Shown piece after piece: positions 6,876-15,574 of a stretch of DNA of 64,000 nucleotides. The position numbers were made by a program, and so were the translations under genes. This DNA is from [Clostridium] asparagiforme DSM 15981 (lineage in GTDB: Bacteria; Bacillota; Clostridia; Lachnospirales; Lachnospiraceae), in the NCBI GenBank assembly GCA_025149125.1, contig CP102272.1:2356001-2420000 (forward strand), in the 5' to 3' direction. Each line of letters starts with the position of its first letter. The stretch's first letter is position 1. The notes under the pieces were generated by a model. That model worked only from the letters and a program-made list of their open reading frames with translations. It did no database searches and was not told the origin of the DNA.

Positions 6876-7922
6876 TCAGTTTTCCCGGAATGTGATACAG
6901 ACCGGACTCCCCGTATGCACGATATCCAGCTCAGGCAAGAGCTGCCCGGTTACGCTGTCAAAGGCAAACGGCACGATGGTGTCGCTGTCCTCGTTGGCCA
7001 CGTAGTACCTTCCATCCGGCCCGAAGCAGCAGAAGCGGGGCGTTTTGCCCAGGCAGGGGTAGAAACCTGTGACGCGCAGGTAACCGGTCAGGGGATCGAT
7101 GCGGTAGACCGACAGGATATCCGTGTACCGGTTGGACACCAGCACCCACTGGCCGGTGGGGTCCACCGAAACTTCGCTGGCGTCGGAGTAGCCGGTGACG
7201 GTCTCGGGTACCGTGGAGAGTTCCTGGAGCGCCTTCAGCTTGCCGGTTTCCTGGTCGAAATCAAAGTAGAGCACTTTATTTCCCTTTTCCTCGCACATGT
7301 ACACCCAGCGGTTGTTGGGGTGGACGGCGGCGTGGCGCGGCTCGTCCCAGGTGCGGGAGAGGAAGCGGTCCGCCTCGGCGAAGCTGCCGGTCTCCTGGTC
7401 GTACTTAAGGGCGCGCATCTGGCCGTATCCGTTGCCCCGGCCCTGGGCGCAGGCGAACAGATAGCTTCCGGTCTGATCCCAGAGGCACTGGTGGATGGTG
7501 GACACCTTGCCCTCCTCCTTGCCCTCGTAGGTGAAGGTGGAGACGACCCCGCCAAGGGAGCCGTCGGCGTTCCTGCGGATGGTGTAGAGTGTGCCGCCCT
7601 GAAGGGTGGCGACGATCACATGTTGGTTGGCGGCGTCCACGGTGACGTCCACGGGATTTTTGCCGCCGATGTCAATGGTGTTTAAGTGCCGCAGGGTGCC
7701 GTCGGCCAGGATCTCATAGGAGGAGACCAGGGTCAGGTCGCCGTGGACGCTGTACAAGTATTTCTGTTCCAGGTCCAGGCACTGGTAGCTGGGATTGTCC
7801 TCCACAAACAGGCACTGCGTTTCGTTCCAGCTGCCGTCCGGCTGTATTTCATAGACCATAAGTCCGTTGCCGCGGGCGTTGCGCGCTTTGGTGGTGCGGC
7901 AGCCTACATATGCGTATTTCAT
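6876..7922 (-). CDS. 6-phosphogluconolactonase-like beta-propeller (lactonase family)
   Basis: A 348-residue protein of the seven-bladed lactonase family (PF10282, YbhE/Pgl type). Blades are recognisable from repeats such as DGSWNETQCL, DGTLRHLNTIDIGGKNP, DGSLGGVV and, at the end, DIVHTGSPVCITF, with the conserved HPNNRWVYMCEE and FGPDGRYYVANEDSDTI segments. Family members hydrolyse 6-phosphogluconolactone, though many have unproven substrates. The start at 7922 has AAAGGA 8 bases upstream; longer in-frame extensions lack similarity. The gene is monocistronic, divergent from the transporter at 8280 and convergent with the methyltransferase. Confidence 0.8.
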   Translation of the reverse strand: MKYAYVGCRTTKARNARGNGLMVYEIQPDGSWNETQCLFVEDNPSYQCLDLEQKYLYSVHGDLTLVSSYEILADGTLRHLNTIDIGGKNPVDVTVDAANQHVIVATLQGGTLYTIRRNADGSLGGVVSTFTYEGKEEGKVSTIHQCLWDQTGSYLFACAQGRGNGYGQMRALKYDQETGSFAEADRFLSRTWDEPRHAAVHPNNRWVYMCEEKGNKVLYFDFDQETGKLKALQELSTVPETVTGYSDASEVSVDPTGQWVLVSNRYTDILSVYRIDPLTGYLRVTGFYPCLGKTPRFCCFGPDGRYYVANEDSDTIVPFAFDSVTGQLLPELDIVHTGSPVCITFREN

Positions 7923-8279
7923 AGCATTTTCCTTTCTTTTACAAAATTGATTGGGGTCGTCGGGTGTTTTTCGTTGCCGTCTGCGTTCATTATAAAGAAC
8001 AATATACGGTCTGTAAAATTCATATTCCCATATGTCTGTATTAAAAAAATGGATGACAGGGAGAACGGGGAACTGGCGGGGCGGGGAAGTGCAATGGACA
8101 AGGTGCATAAAAAGAAATATGAGTTTTTGTGACATATAGATAGAAAACAGCCCAAAATGGCGGAAGGGGGGCATATATTGCTATATTAAAAAATGCATTT
8201 TACCGCAGCGCCATCTTCTGATAGGATAAATGCATGCACTGCAGGTTATGATGCAGCGCGAAGACAGAGGGAGGAATTC
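7923..8279. other. Divergent intergenic region between lactonase and transporter genes
   Basis: These 357 bases are AT-rich in the middle and must hold the promoters for both divergent genes. I see several TATA-like stretches (around 7990-8045 and 8170-8190) but no unambiguous paired -35/-10, no clear dyad and no RNA structure. Confidence 0.4.
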
Positions 8280-9548
8280 ATGATGAATATGGCGGTAGTA
8301 TCGTTGATTGCCCTGGCGGCGGCGATTGTGCTGGGGTTTGTGAAAAAGGTGAACGTGGGGATTGTGGCCATCGCCATGGCCTACCTGATCGGAATCGTGT
8401 ACGGAATCGGGGCTGGAAAGATCACCGGCGGCTTCAGCTCATCCATGGCCATGACGATGATCGGAGTCATGTACCTGTTCGCCATTGTCAGCGGCAACGG
8501 CACCCTGGAGCTGCTGGCAAAAAAGATCACCGGTCTGGCGGGAAACCGGAGATACCTGCTCTATGTGGCGGTCTACGCCATCGGGGCCATTCTCTCCGGT
8601 GTGGGCCCGGGCGCGATTCCCACGCTGGCCATCGTGCCGGTGTTGGCCATTCCGGTGGCGCTAAAGGCGGGAATCAACCCGATTCTGCTCTCCCTGATCG
8701 GGCAGATGGGAGCCCAGTGCGTGCGCATGTGCCCCATCACGCCGGAGGCGGTGGTGGTGGCCGGGCTGATGACAGAGCAGGGGCTGGACGGAAATACGCT
8801 TCCGGCCATGTGGAGCATGTGGGCCACAGAGCTGGTGATGATAGCCTGCGCGTTCATTTACTTTAAGGGCTGGAAATTTGACAAACCGCTGGCCACGGCA
8901 GCAGGGCAGGGTTTGGAGGAGAAATTTTCGGGCAGACAGATTTTGTCCCTGGCGGGACTGGGCCTGATGATTCTCTGCGTCGTGGTGTTTGAGTTGAATG
9001 TTGGCCTGATCAGCCTGGTGATCGGCTGCGGGCTGATTCTACTGGGGTGCGCGGATGAGAAAAAGGTGGTCCGGGATCTGCCCTGGAACACAATTCTCCT
9101 GGTGCTGGGCGTGGGTGTGCTGATGAATATTGTGAAACTGTCCGGCGGCGTGGATCTGCTGGCGGAGTCCATCACCAGGATCAGCAGCGAGCGCACGATC
9201 TCCCCTATGGTCTGCGGCGCGGCAGGCGTCATGTCGTTTTTTGCCTCCGGTCTGGGCGTGGTATTCCCCACTCTGATTCCCACCGTGGGTAAAATTGCGG
9301 CGGGTATGCCGGGGGTGGGCCCGGCGGAGCTGATGGCCAGCGTGGTAATCGGCGGGACGGTGGCCGGGTTCACCCCCATCTCCACCGCGGGCGCCCTGAT
9401 CCTGGCAGGCGTTTCCCAGTTCCCGGAGGTGGAGGAGACCTACTCCCAGAACAAAATGTTTGTGCAGCTGTTTGTATTTTCCATCATCTGTATGCTGATC
9501 GGAGTTGTAATGGCGGCCCTGGGCGTTTACCGGGTGATCTGCGGTTGA
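8280..9548 (+). CDS. MatC/SLC13-like anion (dicarboxylate-type) transporter
   Basis: A 422-residue membrane protein with roughly twelve hydrophobic helices. The N-terminal half (LGFVKKVNVGIVAIAMAYLIG, then GVGPGAIPTLAIVPVLAIP) resembles the dicarboxylate carrier MatC N-terminal family. The repeated glycine-proline loops at about 100-115 (GVGPGAIPT) and 365-390 (GFTPISTAGA) mark the two substrate-binding hairpins of the ion-transporter superfamily. GAGGAA precedes ATG 8280. Substrate is probably an organic anion. The following LysR gene and nearby purine genes could mean the anion is a purine breakdown product, but that is a guess. Confidence 0.75.
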   Translation: MMNMAVVSLIALAAAIVLGFVKKVNVGIVAIAMAYLIGIVYGIGAGKITGGFSSSMAMTMIGVMYLFAIVSGNGTLELLAKKITGLAGNRRYLLYVAVYAIGAILSGVGPGAIPTLAIVPVLAIPVALKAGINPILLSLIGQMGAQCVRMCPITPEAVVVAGLMTEQGLDGNTLPAMWSMWATELVMIACAFIYFKGWKFDKPLATAAGQGLEEKFSGRQILSLAGLGLMILCVVVFELNVGLISLVIGCGLILLGCADEKKVVRDLPWNTILLVLGVGVLMNIVKLSGGVDLLAESITRISSERTISPMVCGAAGVMSFFASGLGVVFPTLIPTVGKIAAGMPGVGPAELMASVVIGGTVAGFTPISTAGALILAGVSQFPEVEETYSQNKMFVQLFVFSIICMLIGVVMAALGVYRVICG

Positions 9549-9574
9549 CATCATTTTCCCCTGTTTGCTATAAT
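9545..9574 (+). promoter_or_regulatory. Strong sigma-A-type promoter for the LysR gene
   Basis: Consensus TTGACA (9545-9550) and TATAAT (9569-9574) with an 18-base spacer; the -35 overlaps the stop codon of the transporter gene. It lies 54 bases before the regulator's start codon. Confidence 0.75.
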
Positions 9575-9627
9575 CATAGATAGACCGGCATAGCCGGTGC
9601 GACGGCAAAATTTCCGGGGGTGTCACG

Positions 9628-10521
9628 GTGGACTCGAAACAGATTCAATATATCTTAAAAGTAGCTGAGTGTCAGAATATCACACGGGCGGCGGAACAGC
9701 TGCACGTGTCACAGCCTGCGCTCAGCCATTTTATTTCCAAGGCGGAGGAGGAGCTGGGGGCGAAGATTTTTAACCGGGGAACCACGCCCCTGACCCTGAC
9801 CCAGGCTGGGGAGCACTACGTGAAGACGGCCCGTATGATGATGGCGCTGGAGGAGAATTTAAAGCAGGAGATCGACGATCTGAACAACAGCCGGGACGGG
9901 GAGATCCGTCTGGGGCTTTCGGACATGCGGGCCACGTCCCTGCTTCCCTTTGCCCTGCCGGAGTTCAGACGCCTCTATCCCAACGTCACGATAAAGACCG
10001 TGGAGTCCGGCAGCAGGACCGTGGAGGACAACGTGCGTAACGGCGTCGTGGACCTGGGGATTATCCCGCTCTACGATTACGGCGAGGACCTGTGCGCCAG
10101 GGTGCTCTACGACGAGGAGCTGCTGCTGGTGTCCTCGGAGGACCTTCCCTGCGAGCGGGGGAACGTGCGCCCATGGGTGGACATCGAGGAGGTGACGGGG
10201 CGGGATTTCGCCCTGCTAACAGGCGATAACCGGCTGCGCAGGGCGGTGGACGCCGTCTTTCTGGAGCACGGCGTGAAGCCGCGGACCGTGATGGAGTCCC
10301 GGAACAACATGACCGTTTACATGCTGGCCACCAGCGGCATGGCCCTGGCCATTGTGCCGGAGACCGTGGTGCGGATGATGAACCCGGTGAGAATCCCCAG
10401 AATCTATTCCATCGGGAAATCCGGTTTCCACTGGAATATCGGAGCCATCCGGCGGGAGGACGCGGTGCTTTCGGGCGCCCAGGAGCAGCTGATCCGTCTG
10501 CTGCGGAACCGGTATCTATAA
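9628..10521 (+). CDS. LysR-family transcriptional regulator
   Basis: A 297-residue regulator. Residues 1-60 are the LysR winged helix (QIQYILKVAECQNITRAAEQLHVSQPALSHFI), followed by the linker helix and a periplasmic-binding-like effector domain containing GEIRLGLSDMRATSLLP and DLGIIPLYDYGEDL. The start is GTG 9628 with a purine-rich GGGGGTG upstream. It lies directly downstream of the MatC-like transporter and upstream of the deaminase/permease pair, so either group is a likely target. LysR proteins usually act as activators when bound to a small molecule; which one cannot be read from sequence. Confidence 0.9.
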   Translation: MDSKQIQYILKVAECQNITRAAEQLHVSQPALSHFISKAEEELGAKIFNRGTTPLTLTQAGEHYVKTARMMMALEENLKQEIDDLNNSRDGEIRLGLSDMRATSLLPFALPEFRRLYPNVTIKTVESGSRTVEDNVRNGVVDLGIIPLYDYGEDLCARVLYDEELLLVSSEDLPCERGNVRPWVDIEEVTGRDFALLTGDNRLRRAVDAVFLEHGVKPRTVMESRNNMTVYMLATSGMALAIVPETVVRMMNPVRIPRIYSIGKSGFHWNIGAIRREDAVLSGAQEQLIRLLRNRYL

Positions 10522-10645
10522 ATCCGGCCTGAAAATCAAAAACTTTGTTAGTATTATACAAAAATAGTTAGAAAAGTCTGTGAGATTTTGAACATTGATT
10601 TTGTGACCAAAGGTTGCTATATTATTAACGTATCATTTGTTCTTT

Positions 10646-10813
10646 GAAAAATCGTAACAGTTTAGACGGCTCATCTTCTTGACCGAAAAAGACCGGTCAA
10701 GAAGCATCGGATGTCCATCCGATGTGAAAATTGACACAAAAACCCGCTTACAAGCGAGCTTGACGCGGCTTTCCGCGCCAATTTTCCCGCCGTCTGAACT
10801 GTTACGAAAAATC
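10646..10813. mobile_element. IS66-like MITE copy 1 (152 bp plus 8-bp target duplications)
   Basis: The element is 10654-10805. Its ends are GTAACAGTTTAGACGG and CCGTCTGAACTGTTAC, a 16-bp inverted repeat with one mismatch. It is flanked on both sides by GAAAAATC (10646-10653 and 10806-10813), a perfect 8-bp direct repeat. Inside are further dyads: TTCTTGACCG/CGGTCAAGAA, CATCGGATG/CATCCGATG, and AAAATTG/CAATTTT enclosing CGCTT/AAGCG and CGCGG/CCGCG. There is no coding capacity. GTAA-starting ends with 8-bp duplications are characteristic of the IS66 family. A second copy at 35215-35366 differs at only two positions. Confidence 0.85.
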
Positions 10814-10842
10814 ATATCTATATAGCTGTTTAAAACATAGCT

Positions 10843-10910
10843 GGGACCACGCGGCATACCCGCGGTATCATATATACCGCAGTGCGTATGAGGGTGCATC
10901 GTGGACACCC
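10843..10910 (+). ncRNA. Candidate structured leader RNA upstream of the deaminase gene
   Basis: Five nested helices form one irregular hairpin: GGG/CCC (10843-10845/10908-10910), CCACG/CGTGG (10847-10851/10900-10904), CATAC/GTATG (10855-10859/10886-10890) and GCGGTAT/ATACCGC (10862-10868/10874-10880), with internal loops between. It ends 74 bases before the deaminase ATG and has no T run, so it is not a simple terminator. It does not match the purine riboswitch pattern I know. It could be a regulatory RNA or an operator region. Confidence 0.4.
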
Positions 10911-10984
10911 GTGCCGCCGGCAGTATACCAGTCGTATAGTCTATGAAGCAAAGATTGTTTCGGAATTTACATCAGGAGGTTATC

Positions 10985-12343
10985 ATGAAAGGAACCCTGT
11001 TAGTAAAGAACGTTAAGCATCTTGTGACATGTGACGCGAATGACAGACTGCTTGACGGGGTGGATGTGTTTGTCCGGGATGGAGTGATTGAATCCATCGG
11101 GCATGTGGAAGAGACAGCGGAGGATGTGATTGACGCATCTCATATGGTGATGTATCCGGGTTTGATCAATACGCACCATCATTTATATCAGACGTTCAGC
11201 CGCAATTTACCACAAGTACAGAACATGGAGCTGTTTCCATGGTTAAAAACTTTATATGAGATTTGGAAGCGCGTGGATGAGGACGTGGTTTATTACAGTT
11301 CGCTCACAGGCATGGGCGAGCTGTTAAAAACCGGGTGCACCACCTGCCTGGACCACCATTACGTGTTCCCAAAAGGGGCCGGCGGCGACCTGATGGGCGC
11401 CCAGTTTGAGGCGGCCCGTGCCCTGGGCATGCGGTTTCACGCCACCAGGGGCAGCATGGACTTAAGCGTGAAGGACGGAGGGCTTCCGCCGGACAGCGTG
11501 GTTCAGACGGTGGACGAAATTCTCTGTGATTCGGAGCTTGCCGTGAAAAAATATCACGACGGGAGCCGGTACTCCATGGGGCAGGTAGCCCTCGCGCCCT
11601 GTTCCCCCTTCAGCGTGACCGGGGAGCTTTTGCGGGAGTCCGCGGTGCTGGCCAGAAAGCTGGGCGTGCGGCTTCACACCCATCTGGCGGAGACCAGGGA
11701 CGAGGAGCAGTTCACCCTGTCCCACTTCGGGATGCGGCCTCTGGCGTACATGGAAAGCCTGGGATGGACCGGGCCGGACGTGTGGTACGCCCACGGAATC
11801 CATTTTAACGACCAGGAATTACAGCTCCTGGCCCGGACCCAGACCGGCGTGGCCCATTGTCCGGTCTCCAACATGAAGCTGGCCTCCGGCGTGGCGCTGA
11901 TCCCGCGGATGCTGGAACTGGACGTGCCGGTGGGACTTGCCGTGGACGGCTCCGCCAGCAACGACGGGTCGAACCTGCTTGAGGAAATGCGGGTGGCCTA
12001 CCTGCTGCACCGGCTGAATTGGAGCAGAAAAGCGCCGTCGGGTTATGAGATTTTAAAGCTGGCCACCAGGGGCAGCGCCCGGATTCTCGGGAGAGACGAA
12101 TTGGGCCAGATCAGCCCCGGCATGGCGGCGGACTTCTTCCTGGTGGATTTTGACCGCATTGAGATGGTGGGCGCGCAGTTCGATCCGGCCTCGGCCCTCT
12201 GTACGGTGGGCCTGAAGGGCAGCGTGAACTACACGGTGGTAAACGGACGGATTGCGGTCAGGGACGGAAGACTGGTCAACGTGGACGAGGACCGGATTGT
12301 GGAGAAAGCCAACGCGGCTGTTGAAAACTATATAAACGGATAA
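10985..12343 (+). CDS. Amidohydrolase, probably 8-oxoguanine / guanine-type deaminase
   Basis: A 452-residue metal-dependent amidohydrolase of the AtzB/TrzN/guanine-deaminase branch. The zinc-binding HxH is H64/H66 in PGLINTHHHLYQTFSRN. The next metal ligands lie in RLHTHLAET and YAHGIHF, and the catalytic Asp in VDGSASNDGSN. The wording of the active-site motifs and the QTFSRN/PHAVD-like region are closest to enzymes characterised as 8-oxoguanine deaminase (8-oxoguanine to urate plus ammonia), but other aminohydrolases of the group share them. AGGAGG lies 6 bases before ATG 10985; an in-frame ATG at 10943 is unlikely. The downstream nucleobase permease supports a purine substrate. Confidence 0.8.
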   Translation: MKGTLLVKNVKHLVTCDANDRLLDGVDVFVRDGVIESIGHVEETAEDVIDASHMVMYPGLINTHHHLYQTFSRNLPQVQNMELFPWLKTLYEIWKRVDEDVVYYSSLTGMGELLKTGCTTCLDHHYVFPKGAGGDLMGAQFEAARALGMRFHATRGSMDLSVKDGGLPPDSVVQTVDEILCDSELAVKKYHDGSRYSMGQVALAPCSPFSVTGELLRESAVLARKLGVRLHTHLAETRDEEQFTLSHFGMRPLAYMESLGWTGPDVWYAHGIHFNDQELQLLARTQTGVAHCPVSNMKLASGVALIPRMLELDVPVGLAVDGSASNDGSNLLEEMRVAYLLHRLNWSRKAPSGYEILKLATRGSARILGRDELGQISPGMAADFFLVDFDRIEMVGAQFDPASALCTVGLKGSVNYTVVNGRIAVRDGRLVNVDEDRIVEKANAAVENYING

Positions 12344-12479
12344 GCATTTTCCCGGCCGGAGGCGCAGACGCGGCGGGAGATGCCGCCGCTCTGCTGTTGA
12401 CAAGCCGCCCGCCGGAACGCGGGGGCGCAGGCTCCGTCCGGGCCAAAGACCAGCATAACAGAGAGGTGTGAACATAGAT

Positions 12480-13832
12480 ATGGAAAAAATTAGCAGATAT
12501 GCAAAGGTAACGGAATTAAACGGAAGGCCCCGCCTGCTGGAGGCGCTTCCCCTGGCCATGCAGCACGTGGTGGCCATGATCGTGGGCTGCGTGACCCCGG
12601 CGATCATCCTGGCGGGGGTCACAGGCTTAGAGGCCTCCGAGCAGATTATCCTGATCCAATCGGCGCTTTTGATCTCAGGCGTCGCCACCCTGCTTCAGCT
12701 GTTTCCGCTGGGACGGTTCTGCGGTTCAGGACTTCCGGTGATTATGGGAGCCAGCTTCGCCTACATACCGCTTTTGATCTCCCTTGGAAGCAGGTTTGAC
12801 CTGCCCACCATTTTCGGGGCCCAGCTGGTGGGCGGCCTGGCGGCCGTGGCGGTGGGGCTGTTCTACAAAAAGCTGACCAGGCTGTTTCCGCCCCTGGTCA
12901 CGGGCACGGTGGTATTTACCATCGGTTTGTCTCTCTATCCCACGGCGGTAAACTATATGGCGGGCGGCGTGGGAGCCGAGGATTTCGGAAGCCCAAGGAA
13001 TTGGCTGGTGGCTGTGGTCACCCTGGCAATCGTGCTGTTCTTCAACTATTTTACCAGGGGAATCTGCAAGCTGGCCTCCATCCTGATGGGGATGGTCTTC
13101 GGATATGCCCTGGCCCTTGTGATGGGCATGGTGTCTTTTGAAAATGTAAACGCGGCGGGATGGTTCCAGTTCACCATGCCCATGCATTTCGGCATGAAAT
13201 TCGAGCTGACCTCCATCATTTCCATGCTCATCATGTACATCGTCAGCTCGGTGGAGGCTATCGGGGACTTCACCTCCACGGCGGGCGGCGGCCTGGACCG
13301 GGAACCGGAGGAGCGGGAGATGTGCGGCGGAATCATCGGAAACGGCATCGCCAGCATCATCGGCGCGTTTATGGGCGGACTGCCCACGGCTACCTTCAGC
13401 CAGAACGTAGGCATCGTGATCATGACTAAGGTGGTGAACCGTTTTGTGCTGGGCCTGGCCGCCCTGATCATTCTGGCCGCCGGGTTTATTCCCAAGTTCG
13501 CCTCCCTGCTGACCACCATCCCCTCCTGCGTGCTGGGAGGAGCCACGGTTTCCGTGTTCGCCATGATCGCCATGACCGGAATCAAGCTGATCACAAAAGA
13601 GAAGCTGACGGCCAGAAATACCTCCGTGGTGGGCCTTGCCGTGGCCCTGGGGATCGGCGTGATCCAGGCGAACGGCTGCCTGGCGCTGTTCCCGGACTGG
13701 GCGCGGACGATTTTCGGGGAGTCCGCGGTTGTGATCGCCACCATCACCGCCGTGACGCTGAACCTGATTCTGCCGGAGGCGGAGGAGGAGCGGGAGGCCG
13801 GGGCGGCGAAAATCGCCCGGGCAAATGGCTGA
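12480..13832 (+). CDS. Nucleobase:cation symporter-2 (xanthine/uracil permease family)
   Basis: A 450-residue membrane carrier with about fourteen hydrophobic segments. It begins LLEALPLAMQHVVAMIVGCVTPAIIL, the typical NCS2 first helix with the functionally important Gln-His pair. It continues with GSGLPVIMGASFAYIP, VEAIGDFTSTA (the Glu-Asp substrate motif region) and GGLPTATFSQNVGIV, the NAT signature motif with its conserved Gln-Asn. These features fit bacterial xanthine or uric acid permeases better than uracil carriers, although I cannot assign the substrate. ATG 12480 or GTG 12468 could be the start. Placed 136 bases after the deaminase, it probably imports the purine that the deaminase acts on. 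Confidence 0.85.
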   Translation: MEKISRYAKVTELNGRPRLLEALPLAMQHVVAMIVGCVTPAIILAGVTGLEASEQIILIQSALLISGVATLLQLFPLGRFCGSGLPVIMGASFAYIPLLISLGSRFDLPTIFGAQLVGGLAAVAVGLFYKKLTRLFPPLVTGTVVFTIGLSLYPTAVNYMAGGVGAEDFGSPRNWLVAVVTLAIVLFFNYFTRGICKLASILMGMVFGYALALVMGMVSFENVNAAGWFQFTMPMHFGMKFELTSIISMLIMYIVSSVEAIGDFTSTAGGGLDREPEEREMCGGIIGNGIASIIGAFMGGLPTATFSQNVGIVIMTKVVNRFVLGLAALIILAAGFIPKFASLLTTIPSCVLGGATVSVFAMIAMTGIKLITKEKLTARNTSVVGLAVALGIGVIQANGCLALFPDWARTIFGESAVVIATITAVTLNLILPEAEEEREAGAAKIARANG

Positions 13833-13855
13833 ACGGGCGCTTAGAAAATCCGGGG

Positions 13856-13884
13856 TTGACAAGCAGCGGCGATTTTAGTATCAT
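13856..13884 (+). promoter_or_regulatory. Promoter of the tyrS T-box leader
   Basis: TTGACA (13856-13861) and TATCAT (13879-13884) separated by 17 bases, just upstream of the leader RNA. Confidence 0.7.
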
Positions 13885-13889
13885 GAATA

Positions 13890-14164
13890 ACAATCATATG
13901 GTGTAAAGGCTATGACAAGAATTAGTAACATTTATGAAAATCTCAGAGAAGAGTTGGCTGGTGAAAAACTCCGATTGGATGAATGCGAATACGTCTTTGA
14001 GCCGTTATCTGAACTTTTAGTAGGAGAATCCGGGTTTGCCCGTTACAGCAAGGAGTATTTTATATACTTGCAGAGGTTTTATTCGCGAGAATAAAATGAA
14101 TGAAGGTGGTAGCACGAGATGAAATTCGTCCTTTCTATAATATTATAGAGAGGGCGTTTTTTTA
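13890..14164 (+). promoter_or_regulatory. T-box riboswitch (tyrosine) controlling tyrS
   Basis: The T-box sequence AAGGTGGTAGCACG (14103 onward) is present, with the downstream hairpin CGTCCTTTCTATAA/TTATAGAGAGGGCG (about 14127-14156) ending in a run of T: the antiterminator/terminator switch. The 5' part folds as stem I with a GAGAAGAG k-turn-like segment. A TAC in GCGAATACGTC (about 13985-13995) is the probable Tyr specifier codon. Uncharged tRNA-Tyr should stabilise the antiterminator and raise tyrS expression. A 60-residue open frame inside the leader is not a gene. Confidence 0.9.
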
Positions 14165-14165
14165 T

Positions 14166-14206
14166 TGAATGCAATGGTCCGCTGGCGTAGCCTGCGGGCG
14201 GTTGTA
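14166..14206 (-). repeat. REP-like palindrome, inverted copy
   Basis: The reverse complement reads CCGCCCGCAGGCTACGCCAGCGGACCATTGCATT-like, matching the REP units at 62036-62155 and 63941. It lies between the tyrS leader terminator and the tyrS start codon. Confidence 0.7.
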
Positions 14207-14230
14207 TGAAATGACTGGGAGGGGAAAAGG

Positions 14231-15472
14231 ATGGGAGAAAATAATTTTAGTGAAAAAGAGAAGGATATTGAAAATGCGATTAAAGTTATGCTCAAGGGGG
14301 TAGCAGAGCATACGGCGGTTTCAGAGATCCGCGCAAAGCTACAGAAGGCAGCAGACGAGGACCGGCCTTTAATCGTAAAATTAGGACTTGACCCGTCCGC
14401 TCCCGATATTCATCTGGGGCATTCCGTGGTATTAAGAAAAATTCGCCAACTACAGGATTTGGGACATAAAGCGGTGATTATCATTGGCGATTACACGGGA
14501 AGAATTGGAGACCCTACAGGGAAATCGAAAACCAGAAAGCAATTAACGGAGGAGGAAGTATTAATCAACGCGCAAACTTATCAGAATCAGATTTTTAAGA
14601 TTATTGATAAAAACAAGACGGAAGTCCGGTATAACAGCGAATGGTTTGAGAAAATGAATTTTTCGGATATCCTTACGCTTGCATCGAAATGTACCGTGGC
14701 CAGAATGCTGGAACGGGACGACTTTCACAAAAGATACACGAATCACCTGCCGCTCTCAATTCACGAGTTTTTCTATCCGCTGATGCAGGCCTATGATTCG
14801 GTTGCCATTAAAGCAGATATCGAGCTGGGAGGCACTGATCAGACATTCAATATTCTGATGGGGAGATATATTCAAAAGGATTATGGTTTGGAATCGCAGC
14901 TCACTTTATTTATGCCGCTGCTGGAAGGCATTGATGGAATTGAAAAGATGAGCAAGAGTTTAGGAAATTATATTGGTATCGATGAAGCGCCCCATACGAT
15001 TTATGAAAAGGTGATGAAGATACCGGACAATATGATCATAAAATACTATAATTTATGCACGGATATACATCCTGATGAAGTGGGGGAGATCGCGAAGCGT
15101 TTGGAGGAGGGCGAGAATCCACGCGATATAAAAATGGAGTTAGCTTACGAGATTACAAAGCTGTACTGTGGGGAGGACGGGGCCGCCGCGGCGCGGAGAC
15201 GATTTATCGACGTATTCCAGAGGGATTTGATTCCAGAAGATATTGAAATCCTGCATATCGGAAATGAAGATAATCTGGAAGAAATGATCTTAGCCGCACT
15301 ATTGGAAACCGGAAAATTCAAATCGAAAAGCGAAATCAGACGCCTGGCCAAACAGGGGGGCGTTAAATGGAACGGAGACCGGGTTGCTGAAATAAAGGAT
15401 ATCAATTTAAATGCCGGTGGTAATATTCTGAGGATTGGCAAGAAACATATCTTTAAGATTGAGGCGCCGTAA
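14231..15472 (+). CDS. tyrS: Tyrosyl-tRNA synthetase
   Basis: A 413-residue class I synthetase that charges tRNA-Tyr with tyrosine. It carries the HIGH motif as HLGH (residues 61-64, in PDIHLGHSVVLRK), the GDYTGRIGDPTGKSKTR segment, the KMSKS motif (EKMSKSLGNYIGI) and a C-terminal S4-type RNA-binding domain (RRLAKQGGVKWNGDRVAEIKDINLNAGGN). It is more like the TyrZ branch than the common TyrS branch, judging from the HLGH and the long N-terminus. GGGAGGGG precedes ATG 14231. The coding sequence is distinctly more AT-rich than the flanking genes, which suggests acquisition by transfer together with its leader. Controlled by the T-box at 13890-14164. Confidence 0.95.
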   Translation: MGENNFSEKEKDIENAIKVMLKGVAEHTAVSEIRAKLQKAADEDRPLIVKLGLDPSAPDIHLGHSVVLRKIRQLQDLGHKAVIIIGDYTGRIGDPTGKSKTRKQLTEEEVLINAQTYQNQIFKIIDKNKTEVRYNSEWFEKMNFSDILTLASKCTVARMLERDDFHKRYTNHLPLSIHEFFYPLMQAYDSVAIKADIELGGTDQTFNILMGRYIQKDYGLESQLTLFMPLLEGIDGIEKMSKSLGNYIGIDEAPHTIYEKVMKIPDNMIIKYYNLCTDIHPDEVGEIAKRLEEGENPRDIKMELAYEITKLYCGEDGAAAARRRFIDVFQRDLIPEDIEILHIGNEDNLEEMILAALLETGKFKSKSEIRRLAKQGGVKWNGDRVAEIKDINLNAGGNILRIGKKHIFKIEAP

Positions 15473-15539
15473 TTTTGGAATTTTATCTGAAATTGATGTA
15501 TTTTGTTCCGGGTTGCAAAAGAAGTTATGCCATACCCGG

Positions 15540-15568
15540 TTGACATTTCCAAACAGTGTTATTATAAT
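15540..15568 (+). promoter_or_regulatory. Promoter of the ileS T-box leader
   Basis: Consensus TTGACA (15540-15545) and TATAAT (15563-15568) with a 17-base spacer, about 340 bases before the ileS start. Confidence 0.8.
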
Positions 15569-15574
15569 ATAGAG

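Noticed and set aside
10843..10910. Purine or guanidine riboswitch
   Set aside because: The conserved loop sequences of these classes were not found, so only a generic structured leader is reported.
13912..14094. 60-residue open frame upstream of tyrS
   Set aside because: It lies inside the T-box leader and its sequence is explained by RNA structure.
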